Assembly: GCF_963169125.1 (NCBI RefSeq)
Contig: NC_084794.1
Coordinates: forward strand, 91,433,018 to 91,497,017
Origin: Humulus lupulus
Taxonomy: Eukaryota > Streptophyta > Magnoliopsida > Rosales > Cannabaceae
DNA: 64,000 nt
Direction: 5' to 3'
This document shows positions 12,378-23,059 of this stretch, piece after piece. The notes below the pieces were generated by a model, which was not told where the DNA came from, did no database searches, and saw only the letters and a list, made by a program, of their open reading frames with translations. The translations under genes and the position numbers were made by a program. How positions within the stretch are numbered: position 1 is the first letter of the stretch; every line of letters starts with the position of its first letter.

Positions 12378-12658
12378 ATGAACCCAGAACAGACAGGCAC
12401 CTCAGCTGGCCAGAATGGTCAGGGTCAGAATAATGACAATAGTCAGGGTCAAGTGAATGACCAATCTCAGGTTCCACAGCCAGCACCTGCAAACTGGCAG
12501 CAGATGTTTAGTGATTTGCAGGCTATAGTGATAAAACAGGGAGAGGAGCTTCGTCTCCTAAGACAGCAGCAAGTGCCTGTGATGGCCAGTGTTGCAGAGG
12601 CACCTTCTGTGTCGGTGCCAGTTATTGGGCCACTGCCTGGGGTTGAAAATAGATTGGA
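12378..12658 (+). pseudogene. Tekay-type gag, N-terminal fragment
   Basis: ATG at 12378 opens a Gln/Asn/Gly-rich N-terminus followed by QMFSDLQAIVIKQGEELRLLRQQQ (a likely short coiled coil) and ends in VENRLEPL. The last words match the MENRWDPLYERFRKQ segment of element H gag, which is the start of the conserved gag core. Everything beyond is missing: the open frame continues to 12839 only because it runs antisense through element A gag. About 90 real codons remain of a usual 400 or more. In an intact element gag forms the particle shell. Confidence 0.82.
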
Positions 12659-15330
12659 ACCTCTGGTCGCCCTCACCATTTCCCTTTCTCTTATTATTTC
12701 CCCCTTGGTTATTCTGGGTAACAGTTTGAGTCGTAGCTGTAACATCTGTTACTGCTCCAATGGGCTGGACATGGTTCTGGCTGGTTCTTGGGACAGAAGC
12801 TCGCGCTTCTTACAGGTTAACCCATCTTTGAGCTCGTGACAAGAACTCGTCCACACTATTAACTCCGTTTCTCTGTAATTCTTGCCACAAATCACCTCCA
12901 AAAAGGATTCCAGTCCTCATTGCTATGAGCTTGGAGCTATCGTCGACATCTCTAGCTCGAGCAGCGACATTGGCAAACCTACTTAGATATGCATTCAACG
13001 GTTCGTCAGGTTGTTGCTTTACATTATCCAATGAATCAGCCTTAATCCAAGCTATCTAGGAAACCGCGAATGCTCTCTTGAAATTAGCAGAAAACTTCTT
13101 CCACGAGAAAATTGAATGCCTCTTGTATTGTTTAAACCATTGCCTTGTTGGCCCAATCAGAGTTGAAGGGAATAAAATGCACCTTAGATCGAGTCTGACA
13201 TTATGGGCCATCATCATGGTGTTAAACACCCCATGTGATGAGACGGATCCTCATCTCTGTCAAATTTTGACAAGTGTGGCATTCTGAATCCCATCGAATA
13301 TGTGGCCGCTGCAATATTTGGAGCGAAAAGCTCGAGCTCATCCATTGAGTCAAAATCGTCTTTGTCTTTTTCAGATAGAAGCTTCTTCATTTGCTCCTCC
13401 ATCTGTGCTAACCTCTCGAGGCTTTGGTCCTTAGTCCCTAAGTTATTTTGGGGTTGTTCAACATCTCTCATCCTATTGTACGCGTTTGATGGGCTGTTGT
13501 CCCTCCAAGCTCAATCTTGGTTTGGTGGGGCATTCCCATTATCACGTACTATGGAAGGACCTCCCTCTTGTATAGTATAACTAACACCGTCATCTCGAGC
13601 TGAATTTCTTCTCTGCGAATTCAGGCGATCATGCAGATCAGGTTGTGGATCGTATCGAGGGCTTTGTGTCGAACTTAGATGATTTCTTAGATCACCCTCG
13701 GACCTACCACTTCGATGACTCTCAGTCCAATAACTTCCATTTTCGAAGCTTACAGCCCACGGTTGAGGCCGAGGATCTGGATTTTCAACACGTGTCTGTG
13801 GGACATAGGTACGGGCAGTAGGGCTAATCATTGGGCGGGCTGGTTGGGTTATAGGGCATTTTTACCCATCCAATGTCATAACCGGGTTAGGAAAAGTGAA
13901 CCCGTAACCTTCCCAAATAAGAAAAAAATCATTTTAACCCGTCCAATAGTTTGAGCGGGTTGGTCGGGTCAACCCGCCCAAATCGAAGTGAGAAGGAATT
14001 TTTTTTTTTTAGATTACATTTTTGTGTTTTTTTTCCTTTAAATACTAGTACTAATAGTGTGAAATTTATCTTTTTAAGCTTAAAACAATATTTTGAATTT
14101 CTAAAAAAAAAAACAAAACTTAATTAATTTATATATTTATTTGAAAAATTTTCTTATAAATTAATTGGCAATATATTAATAATTGCATCAAGATTAAAAG
14201 TATTAAACAAAGTAAATAACATATATCCTTAAAATGAAAAGTAAAATTAATATAGTCTAAAGTCCAATTACAAACCAAAGTCCGAATACAATTAAAAAAA
14301 CATAAATTTAATTATGTAGATAATATATTAATATATTTAAATGAATTAAAAAATAGTAAGATCTTAATTGGATGGGTCGGGTTATATTGGGCGGGTTGAT
14401 AATTATTTTCAACCCGCCCAATTAACAATTGGGCGGTTTGAATTTTTTTCGGTTTCTTTGGGTTGCGTTTTTTGGTAGTTTTTTCGGGTTGGTTTGGGCG
14501 GGTTGTAAAAATTTCTGTACAGCCCTAATGGGCAGATGGAGGAGGGTTTCTCCTACTGTCTCCATAAGCAGGAATGTCCCACGTAGGCCGAGGTGGTGTT
14601 GGATGTCTGATAGGTGACGGGAGATGCCTCACTGGCGAGGCTATCCTTGTCCCATCAGAGCGAACTAAATTAGCCCGCCTCTACTCTGCCCCATTATTTC
14701 TAGCTCTCTACACCTGATGATCTGATCATGACGCAGGAGGGTTAGCTGGAACATTCTGCCTCTGTGAGCCTATTCCAGCCCCTCCTCGTGGGTTGCCACT
14801 GGTATTCCCAGGCGCGTGTGATGGAGGCACCGAACTTGGGGTCGCGATTCTAACCAATCGAATGATGTGCTGATGACCCTTATGAGGGCCAGTAGGTTGA
14901 ATATTTTGACGATCTTGCGTTGTTGGCACAGAACTCGGGCTGGCAGTTTTGACTGACTGACTTGGTTTGGATCGGTTATTCCTGTGGGACTTATGAGACC
15001 CACTTTGCCTCTTTCTGACATTAACGTCTGTTGCAAGAGGGGGTAACCGAGCCAAAACCACCTCGATTTGCCTGCTTGCCTTAGCAAGATGGCTCTTTAA
15101 CTGTATATTTTCCATCTCAACCGCAATTAAGTAGTCTAGGTTTGGATTCGGTGGCAATGACGCCGAACACCCAGTATCGCCGTGACTCGCCGGTTGCTTT
15201 CCCGGACGTGCTAAACTTCAGGGCCATGCTCGTTTGAAATAGCATTATGATGGGCCTCCTGGCCACCAGGCTGTTCTTTCTCATTGTCGTGCATTGAGTG
15301 AGTGACCACCATGATGAGATTTGACTGGGA
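12659..15330 (-). pseudogene. Element A gag (Tat type), broken by a hAT-like insertion
   Basis: Read in minus from an ATG near 15315 (VVTHSMHDNEKEQPGG), it continues with PNLDYLIAVEMENIQL and a Pro/Ser/Arg-rich region. The hAT-like insert at 13819-14527 follows, then RSGRSEGDLRNH, an EEQMKKLLSEKDKDDFDS acidic patch, and the gag core (RQWFKQYKRHSI..., LNAYLSRFANVAARA, AMRTGILFGG) ending in NNQGGNNKRKGNGEG near 12665. Element C carries the same protein on the plus strand (55174-59760), which confirms the call. Several frameshifts and stops are present (near 15210, 14720, 13510, 13214 and 12810). Only the part before the protease linker survives; about 0.5 kb is missing. Confidence 0.82.
13819..14527. 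mobile_element. hAT-like non-autonomous DNA transposon (MITE-like), 709 bp
   Basis: Terminal inverted repeats TAGGGCT at the left and AGCCCTA at the right. Subterminal copies of GGGCGGGTTG occur in both orientations. The centre is AT-rich with no coding region. Flanking 8-bp duplication ACGGGCAG (13811-13818) and ATGGGCAG (14528-14535) differs at one base. An 8-bp duplication and TAGGG...CCCTA ends are typical of hAT elements. It lies in the gag of element A and removing it restores the gag alignment. Confidence 0.88.
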
Positions 15331-15355
15331 TTTTGATGAAAGCACTAATTTCATC

Positions 15356-15376
15356 CTCTCAATGAAAGAAGCAAAC
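15356..15376 (-). other. Probable primer-site region of Tat element A
   Basis: In the minus direction the bases after the LTR end read GTTTGCTTCTTTCATTGAGAG, a variant of ATTGGTGCTTTCATTGAGAG at the same place in element C. The conservation and position suggest a primer site, but I could not assign the tRNA. Confidence 0.5.
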
Positions 15377-16058
15377 TGTTGACGTGGTTCTTCACCAACA
15401 GTGTATTGGAGAAATAAGAAGGTTGAATTAGTGCTTAATAATAAACCGAAAATATGAAATGAATTCACAAGAACACAAATCTTTTTATGTGGTTCAATGG
15501 TTAAAATCCACCTAGTCCACGAGTCTATATTATTGTTGTTTCTCTCTCTCTATTTCGGCAGAGTTTCAGTATTACAGAATAATCATCCATTTCCCTGTCC
15601 AATATTCTCAGTATTTATACAGAAATTCCATGGACAAATTTGGGTAATCGCGTGAGTCAATCACGGATTTACATATTTATTACATTTAATACAAACAATT
15701 CCCATTTATACTGGGATATGATTTGATCATAAAATAAATGATCTCCTAATATCTGGGACATTAAATATGACAGGCTAGTCATAAATAAGCGTATAAAAAT
15801 ACCCGAGTCTTTGGGGATCTGCGGGTACACAGTATATTTGAATTATTCCGAGCTGGATATCTCTCCGAGCTCGTACTTTGGCAACCGTTTGAATATCATG
15901 AGCTCGTGTTTCGCAACCTTCATATCTGTAGCTCAGGTTAAACCCAGGAAGCCTAACACCGAAGTTACTTACGTGGATAATAAACAAATCATTTCCTTGG
16001 TTATTTCTCCGTGTTTTTTTTTTTACAATTGTACCCGTGCTGAAATCAGGGTACAACA
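15377..16058 (-). repeat. 5' LTR of Tat element A
   Basis: 682 bp. In minus it starts TGTTGTACCCTG and ends ACGTCAACA. It matches the LTRs of element C (TGTTGTATCCCG..., 43817) and element D. Shared landmarks include GACTCGTGG(A/G)CTAGGTGGATTT and a CCTATTTATA-type stretch upstream of it, compatible with a promoter in U3/R. The bases beyond it, CTATA (16059-16063), would be one copy of the target-site duplication; the other is outside the window. Confidence 0.88.
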
Positions 16059-16063
16059 CTATA

Positions 16064-16824
16064 TATATTCTAAACATTCTCTATTAATCTCATATGTTCC
16101 TCTACTCTAATTTCTTTTTTCTTTTTTTCTCTTCTTCTCTCTAAACTCTTTCAATTTCAATTTTGAATGAATTCCAATTCATATCTCCAAATTTGATTGA
16201 TTTACGTGTTAATGGTAACACAATCATCTCGAATATTAATTCAATTGTTAATGTTTGATAATATTTAAAGTTTGGGTATTTATTCAATTGTTAATGTTTG
16301 TTAATCTTTAAAGTTTTTATTTTTAATTATTGATTTTGATATTCTAACATCTTCATCTTATCTTTCTATCATGTTTTAGATGTTATCGGATGTTTATGTT
16401 GTGTGGGTGATATTGAGATTGTTGGAGGTGGTTGGGAAAAAAGAAGGATCAAATTTTTAACAAATTAGTAAGTATAAGTTAATCGATAAATCTTTAAATA
16501 AATTTTGTAGCATCATTAATCGAAAGATTTTCCACCATCTCCAATGGTGTGGAAGCTATTGTGAGTTCTAATATATTTATATATTTTTTATTTAATTACT
16601 ATTATTATTAAAAATGAATAAAAATTGTAAAAATAATGAAATTGATATAACTATCTTATTTTTTATCTGCTTATTTGTGGTTAATTAATTTATTATTATT
16701 TTAAATTTAAATAAGATATTAATTTATTTTTATTTATAATAATATGTTCATATATATTTTTGTAGACTTTTTTTTTTAAATTAAAGATATTTTATAAAAA
16801 AAAATGTCTTTTTGTATATGAATA
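16064..16824. other. AT-rich DNA without a recognisable gene
   Basis: A CT-rich stretch (about 16110-16150) is followed by AT-rich sequence. No open frame of note and no similarity to the elements in this window that I can see. This could be older host intergenic DNA into which the surrounding elements went. Confidence 0.5.
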
Positions 16825-16833
16825 TAAATTTAA

Positions 16834-18444
16834 GGGTAAATACAATTTTGTATCCTGTGTTGTACAAAAGTTACCGATCGAATCCTGTATTTTGTTAAAT
16901 GACAAGTTTGACCATATGTTTTGCAAAATAGAACAAATTAACACCCTAAGCCGAATTTTGGTCAAACTATTTTTCAATATGACCAAAATACCCTCAAATT
17001 TTTTATTTAATAAAATAAATTATATAAAATAAAACATTATTCAATTAAGAATTAATATAAATATAAAAAATAATTAAAAATCTATATTTTAATTAATTAA
17101 AACTCTAAACTTTAAAAATTAAGGATAAAATAAAAAATCCCAAATTTTAACAAACAAAAAATTAACATTAACATTAAAATTAAAACCAAAATCATTCTTA
17201 CTGCTCAAATCTAATATGGACAGCATACAAATTAAAACACTAGCTCAAGAATTAAAAAAAAAACTCTAACTCATAAATCTCTATTGAAAACCCAATTTTA
17301 GAACAAAAATCTATTCCATAATTTTTACACAACACCCAGATACTCAAATGAAAATCAACCTATATGCCTATAAACAATCCCAAAAACCTACAATTATCAA
17401 TCCAACAAACCCACAACTAAAACCAGAAATTGCACCTTATACCATTACAACAAAAACTCAGAACTGGAAAGAACACGAGGAAAAAAAATTAGATCAAAGC
17501 TGCCCCCCCCACATGATGCCCATTTCCCACACGAACCTGCCCAACTCATATCCTTGCCGGAGCTGCCCCTGTACAAACCCAAAAATCGCTACACCAACTT
17601 GCCCAGGTCACATCCTCACTGGAGCTTCCCCCCACGAACTCAGATCTCCTCAAACAAACTTGCCCAAGTCATAACCTCGCTGAATATTCCCCTTAAATGA
17701 ACCCAGATTTCATTGCCGAAGTCACACCCTCCAAAGGAAACCCAGACTCATGCATATATTGGTCACATCCCCACCCTGGTTTAAAGCCTAGATCTAAGAA
17801 GGAGGAAGAAGAAAGAAGCACAGATCCGAGAAACTCTAGCCGACGTCGAGAAGAAGATGACCACGAGAGAGAAAGAGAAATAAAGAGGGAGGAAGGATAG
17901 CTTCATTCAGATAGAGAGGAAATACAAAAGAACATGAGAAAGAGAGAGACAGACAGACAGATAGACAGGGAGAGGAGAGAGGTGGGTCTGGGCGATCACT
18001 TTTCTAAGGGCCTGGTATGGAGGGGCGCGGCTAGGGTTTATAGGAAGAGAAGAGAGAGGAAGAAAGAGAAGGAGAGAGGAGAGAGAGGGGGGTTAATTTT
18101 AATTTTGATTTTGTTTTGAGTTTTAATTTATTTTATTTTTTAATTAGTTTGTATTTGAAAATCAATTTAATTTAATTATTTAATTTAATTTTTTTATATA
18201 TTTTTCATTTAATAGCACTATATTATTATTATTGTTATTATTATTATTATTATTGTTATTAAATCAACTTGTTTATAAAACTAGGGGTATTTTTGTCATA
18301 TTAAAAAATAGTTTGACCAAAATCGGGCTCAGGGTATTAAAATATTCCATTTTGCAAAACACAAATTCCAAATTGTCATTTAACAAAATAAATGGTATGA
18401 TCGGTAACTTTTGCAAAACACAGGGTCGAAAATGGTATTTATCC
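16834..18444. mobile_element. Mutator-like non-autonomous element with long inverted repeats, 1611 bp
   Basis: The ends GGGTAAATA and TATTTATCC begin inverted repeats of about 170 bp, which share GTTACCGATC, GTTAAATGACAA, TTTTGGTCAAACTATTTTT and AATATGAC. A perfect 9-bp duplication TAAATTTAA flanks it (16825-16833 and 18445-18453). Nine-bp duplications and long inverted repeats are typical of Mutator-like elements. The interior has a GC-rich segment (about 17480-17800), a purine-rich GAGAGA segment (to about 18090) and an ATT microsatellite (about 18218-18260). No transposase is present; the open frames at 17348-17674 and 17697-17900 do not resemble a known protein. Confidence 0.9.
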
Positions 18445-18453
18445 TAAATTTAA

Positions 18454-18743
18454 TTTTAAATAACTATTTTTAAAATTAATTAAATATTATTCTTGATGGA
18501 TATTATTATTATTATTATATGTGAAGTTTTGGTACAATTTGAATTGAATCTTATAATTATGATACAAAAGCTTATAATCTCTTTTAATAATCCTTCCCTT
18601 TTTTCAGAAGAGATACGAGTAAATAGAATGGAAAAAAGCTAAATTTACCATCTCATCAAAATATGTTGCTACATAGAAAATTTAATATATGTATATGTAT
18701 TGTAATATCTTTTAGTATCAATAGTAAAGAATAACTTATCACA
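18454..18743. other. AT-rich spacer, nothing recognised
   Basis: Between the Mutator-like element and the start of element E. It contains an ATTATT microsatellite (about 18505) and no gene. Confidence 0.5.
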
Positions 18744-18748
18744 CTTGC

Positions 18749-21408
18749 TGTAATGACCTAATTTTCCTAATAAGGCTTAGGGTCTTGATTAGGGGGCTAG
18801 GATGACAGATTTTGGAATTATATGATTATGTGATATTTGTGTGTATCATTATGTGATTATGTGAGTTATACCATAATATGACTTGATATGCATGTGTTAG
18901 GTGTATTAAATATACATGTGGGCCAATTTCTGTTTAATTGGGTAATTTTCATAATTTGACCCGTTTTGAGTATATTTGGCATTTATGTGGTATGCGTGTG
19001 GTACTTCATTATTATTTGGTTATGCATGGGTTACTGAGCATGAGACAATCCTAGGAGGCAAGCCAGTGGGAAAGTCACATCCATACTTGACTCAGAGTGA
19101 GTCAAGGAGTATTTAGCACATTACTAGGATATTGGGTAATGGGAATAAAAATTTGATGATAACTTGGGAGTTAGTGAGATTAGGGGGAAATTATGGGAGT
19201 TTTGACTATTGAGCATTAGGATTTGCTTGAGGTTACTTAAGCTTGAAGTAACCTGTTAAAATTATAAAAGAACGTTCTGAACGTTCTCTCTCCCTCCCGT
19301 TCCCTTTTCGACATCCAATCACATTTTCGAAGGAAACTCGAGTTTTAGGACTCGGATTCAAGCAAGGATAGAGGCATAGTGATTCTAGGAAAGATTAGAA
19401 GATTATTACCCGGAGGATTTAGTTGGGAAACACCTCAATCATAGGTAATCCAAGTTTTAAGTTTTTAAGCTTTGATTGGATTTTATGTTTTGATGAGTTT
19501 TTGGATGGATTGAGACTTGGGTTTTATTGGTGTTGGATAATTAGGATGTTTGGGAACTTTGATTTTTGAATTTGGATATGTTTGGGTAGGTTTTTGGAGG
19601 ATTTTAAGGGGGAAAAGTCGAAGGATATGGATGGTTTCGTGGTCAAGTCGCGACCTTGTTCTAGCAAGTCGCGACTTGGATGAAGCCAGAAGCCAGGAGG
19701 AGAAGGCCTGGGGGGGGGGGGGGGCGCGACCCAAGAGGGGTCAAGTTGCGGGCTGCCCCAGAGCCCAGGCAAGGGACTCTCTTGGGGCAAGTCATGACTG
19801 ACTAGGCCAAGTTGTACCGGCTTGGGCATTTTTTCCTAGATTTGGTTTTTAATCGTGGGAACTTAATTCTAAGGGCCTGGGATTGATCCTACTACCCAGT
19901 TGAGTAGGAGTCGATGTCCCGGAGGCTAGGTTTGGGTTTGGAAGCATTTATTTACCCATTTTGATGAGGTTTTATATTATGGTTGTGACTAGGTTATCGC
20001 TAGGGTCTTGGAAACATAATCGTGCTTGTGGCTCATTTATTGGTAACCTGTGTTTGGACCAAAGGTAAGAAAATTGAACCCAATATGTGATGCATGTGAT
20101 GCATAAGATACACGTTATTAGGGCATGGCATAAATGTGGAATATGAGATTGATCAGAGCTTAAGTCTCTGTAAATGTGCATGATCATAATTATGCTAGTG
20201 AATGTTTAATAAGCATGCTAAATGCCTTATATTTGGACATTTGACATATGATATATGCCCGGGTGCATTGCTTATTTGTGAGTGGTACTGACTCATTAGT
20301 CAGAAATGGCACGAGTCGTATGGAATTGACCTATGAGTCAATAGAGGCATAAGCATATTGAACTCAGAGTCGAAATGATTAGATCTAATCAACATAAGCA
20401 TTAAATGCTTGACCGAAGCATTAAATTCTTGGCCGACCCTAAGTTCGATGAAAACTAAAAGCACTTGTCTAGTCTAATGGTTAGATACTTAAAGCCAAGG
20501 CTAAAGGGCTCAGGTGCCTGTAAAGTCACGTGGCTTAGGGGACTGAGCCCAAGTGCTAGACTTATTTGTCACTTATCTAATTAGGGTGCAGAGCCCAAGT
20601 GTGTGACTCATTAGTCACTTATCTGATTAGGGTGTGGAGCCCAAGTGTGTGACTCATTAGTCACTTATCTAATAGGGTGTGGAGCCCAAGTATGTGACTC
20701 ATTAGTCACTTATCTGATTAGGGTGCGGAGCCCAAGTGCGTGACTCATTTGTCACTTATCTGATTAGGGTGTGGAGCCCAAGTGCGTGACTCATTAGTCA
20801 CTTGTCTGGTTAGGGTGCAGAGCCCAAGTGTGTGACTCATTAGTCACCTATTCAAAGATGGACACATTAGCCATCTATTCTCATATTGACTTGATAGTCA
20901 TCTATATAGGGGCAGGGCCCATAATCATTTATTTGGACTTGTTTGCATGCATGAATAGGCTATTACTACTAGGCATGCTATTATGATTCAATGACATGTT
21001 ATTACCTGTTCATGAGTATATTGAATTTTCTTGCTGAGCCTCGACTCACAGGGGCTATGTGATGCAGGTAAAGGCAAAAGAAAGTTGAACCATCCTTGAG
21101 TTGGAGAGCTTAGGCGACGATGTGTACATATGCGGCTGCTCAACCACCACGGTCGAGGGTTTAAAGAGGAACTAGGGTTAAACCCTATTTTGCCACTTAG
21201 GTTGGCTGGTTGTAAATTTTTTATTGTAATTAACCTTTAAAATATATTTTTGGATCCCAATGTATACAGTAAACGTTTTAGTGAAACGTTATATCTTTAA
21301 CCAAATTTCTTTTAACCCTAAACCATTAATCACATTTAGTTACACGATTATGTCCAAATGACTCGGTTAGCGAGTTTAGCACTGTTTAAAATGCATAATG
21401 TAATGGTC
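18749..21408 (+). repeat. 5' LTR of element E, 3' tip missing
   Basis: It aligns, in reverse orientation, to the solo LTR at 56468-59056 from the first base to ...ATAATGTAATGGTC (21408). The solo LTR then has about 20 further bases to its CA end; here these and the primer site are absent and unrelated sequence follows. It holds a 46-bp tandem array (20545-20865) and a 15-base G run (19710-19724). Confidence 0.82.
20545..20865 (+). repeat. 46-bp tandem repeat inside the element E LTR, about seven copies
   Basis: The anchor GAGCCCAAGT occurs at 20545, 20591, 20637, 20682, 20728, 20774 and 20820, i.e. steps of 45-46 bp. Each unit contains the inverted repeat GTGACTCATTAGTCAC (arms of 6, loop of 4) or a one-base variant. 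The TGACTCA half is the consensus of a bZIP-type site. It lies in the U3-like part of the LTR, so an enhancer role is possible but not shown. Confidence 0.92.
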
Positions 21409-21552
21409 AGAGTTATAAATAGCTTACATAATTCTTCATGAGAAATCATCACTAGTAGGTCCGAGTTGTGTTTGCTTAGTATAAGTTTTACCTTAGAGCC
21501 TATTAGAGTAAGTTCTAACATGTTTTTCTCGACTGTTAGAACTCCATTGAAG

Positions 21553-22740
21553 ATGTCGCTTAGAAGGTCTACACGCACAACCACCAATGCCTCCAGCGCC
21601 GCTCATGAGACTAGTGAAGCCCCTCCAGTTCGCAGAAGGGGAACGCGTGCTACCAATACTGCTACTAACAAAAGTCCACTGCTGCCTCCAGTTGACAACA
21701 CCGCTGAAATTGTCAGGGTACGACAACAAGTGGAAGAACTGCTGCAGTAACAATGACAACAGGCTTAGCCGCAGCCACAGACTCAGCCTCAGCCTCAAGC
21801 ACCCCAACAAGTAAGTCTTTATGGGGGATGGACAATGGAGAACTATGCGCCCTACCAAGCTCAGTGCATGGAGCCAATCTATGAGCAGTTTCGAAAGCAA
21901 CACGCTCCCAACTTTGAAGGGATAACCGACCCCTTCGAGGCGAAAGAATGGCTCAGGAATGTAGAGCCGATCCCAGTATACATGAATCTCGGCAACACAG
22001 ATCGCATATCCTGCGTTTCTTCTCTTCTAAAGAAAGATGCAAGAATATGGTGGGATTTAGTACAGCAGACTCATGACGTCGCCACCATGACATGGACTAG
22101 ATTTGTGGAGCTCTTTCACAAGAAGTATTACAACTCAGCAGTCATTGCTACGAGGGTAGAAGAGTTCACCAGTCTGAAGCAGGGAAACTTATTGGTAGCA
22201 GAGTATGCTCGACAGTTCGATCGACTAGCCAAGTTTGCACCAGAGTTCATTCCAACAGACTTTTTGAGGGTCACCAAGTTTGTTAGAGGACTCAGACCAA
22301 AGATTGAGCTAGGAGTCAAGCTAGCAACTCCTGGAACCACTTCTTACACCGATGCTCTAAAAATGGCTATAGAAGTGGAAAGGCTTCAGGTGAATGTTAG
22401 TAAGGAGGAGGCTAGTAAGCCTGAGCCTAAACAGCAGAATCAACCTCAGAATGGTCAGAACCACAACAACATCCATCAGCATAGCAACAATAATGGCCAG
22501 AAGAGAAGGCATCCTGACAATGATGAAAGAGCACGGACAAACAATGGGGGTAATAGGTCGGGTTATGTAGAATACCCACAGCGCTCTAAATTCTATAAGA
22601 AACATCCTGGTGAGTGTCGTGCAAACACCAAGGATGTTATAATTTTGGTTAGGAAGGTCGTCGGAAGAGGGAATGCCCACAACTCAAGCAAGAAGAGAAA
22701 AAGGACAACAAGATGGTTCCTGCCAGAGTCTTTGCCTTGA
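21553..22740 (+). pseudogene. Element E gag (Tekay type)
   Basis: ATG at 21553 (SLRRSTRTTTN) opens a basic N-terminus that stops at 21750. The core resumes at 21835: MEPIYEQFRKQHAPNFEG, WLRNVEPI, ARIWWDLVQQ, FVELFHKKYYN, LLVAEYARQFDRLAKFAP and FVRGLRP. A Gln/Asn/His-rich linker follows (22400-22560). The CCHC zinc knuckle at about 22630-22675 is damaged: it reads in a shifted frame as CYNFG...EGRRKREC, with the second Cys and the His replaced. At least one stop (21748) and one frameshift (about 22620) are present. In an intact element gag binds RNA and forms the particle. Confidence 0.86.
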
Positions 22741-23039
22741 CCCAGGGAAAAGCTGAAGCTAGTAACAAAGTTGTCACAGGTCAGATTCCTATCCTCGATA
22801 ATATATGTTCAGTATTATTTGATTCGGGAGCAACACACTCGTATAACTCGTTAGGAATGATAGAGAAATTAGACAAACCTTGTGAAAGATTTAGAACTAG
22901 GTTTGTGATAGAATTGCCTTCGGGCGAATTAGTCCTGTCATCACGGATAGTATGAGGCGTACCGATCAAAATCGAGGACGCAGAACTAGAAGGAGATCTG
23001 ATAGAGTTAGAGATCAAAGACTTCAACGTGATACTAGGT
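22713..23039 (+). pseudogene. Element E aspartic protease, truncated
   Basis: Starts within PARVFALTQGKAEASN, which joins gag to protease in this family. The active site SVLFDSGATHSY is present near 22810-22845 with the catalytic Asp. ELPSGELVLSSRIV is followed by a stop (22953) and then LIELEIKDFNVILG. Similarity ends where GMDWL would follow in the family. The remainder of pol is absent. Confidence 0.82.
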
Positions 23040-23059
23040 TGATGTAATGTGCATCAATG

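Larger units (their letters stand above)
9598..12658 (+). mobile_element. Truncated Tekay-type Ty3/gypsy element: 5' LTR, primer site, start of gag
   Basis: It starts TGTAATGCCCCGG (9598) and has a 2.3-kb LTR ending GTGTTACA (11931), a tRNA primer site at 11935 and a gag start at 12378. Gag homology stops at about 12658 and the sequence switches to element A gag on the opposite strand. No 3' part remains. The LTR is of the same family as the solo LTR at 36940-39308. Confidence 0.88.
229..16058 (-). mobile_element. Element A: degenerate Tat-type Ty3/gypsy retrotransposon with antisense accessory ORF
   Basis: Order in the minus direction: 5' LTR (15377-16058), primer-site region, gag (15330-12659), foreign block (12658-7949), protease, RT, RNase H, archaeal-type RNase H and integrase (7948-4055), tandem repeats (3835-3445), then an antisense ORF (3172-494). 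The 3' LTR is left of the window. Comparison with element C shows about 0.5 kb of the gag-protease linker is missing where the foreign block sits. At 7948 the homology stops exactly at a copia LTR start, so the block began as an insertion and ended as a deletion. The presence of a second RNase H domain and an accessory ORF between pol and the 3' LTR are hallmarks of the Tat lineage. All reading frames are broken. Confidence 0.88.
18749..23040 (+). mobile_element. Element E: truncated Tekay-type Ty3/gypsy (5' LTR, gag, protease start)
   Basis: The LTR start TGTAATGACC is preceded by CTTGC (18744-18748). A 2.7-kb LTR, gag and the first part of protease follow. The sequence breaks off after a NVILG motif (about 23035) and joins the Tat element D relic. 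The LTR belongs to the same family as the solo LTR at 56468-59056. Neither RT nor a 3' LTR is present. Confidence 0.85.

Noticed and set aside
12378..12839. A 153-codon intact gag
   Set aside because: Only the first 90 or so codons are gag; the rest reads antisense through another element after a breakpoint near 12658.
16064..16824. Possible 5' part of a host gene (CT-rich leader near 16110)
   Set aside because: No open frame or splice-supported exon follows; evidence is insufficient.
17348..17900. Two proline- and charge-rich open frames as host genes
   Set aside because: They lie inside a Mutator-like element bounded by a 9-bp duplication, match no family, and reflect CT/GA-rich composition.
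19483..19829. Overlapping open frames on both strands around the G run
   Set aside because: They are within the element E LTR; low-complexity GC-rich sequence gives chance open frames.
20545..20865. Regular repeats that look like a CRISPR array
   Set aside because: The units are directly adjacent 46-bp tandem repeats without unique spacers and lie within a plant LTR.
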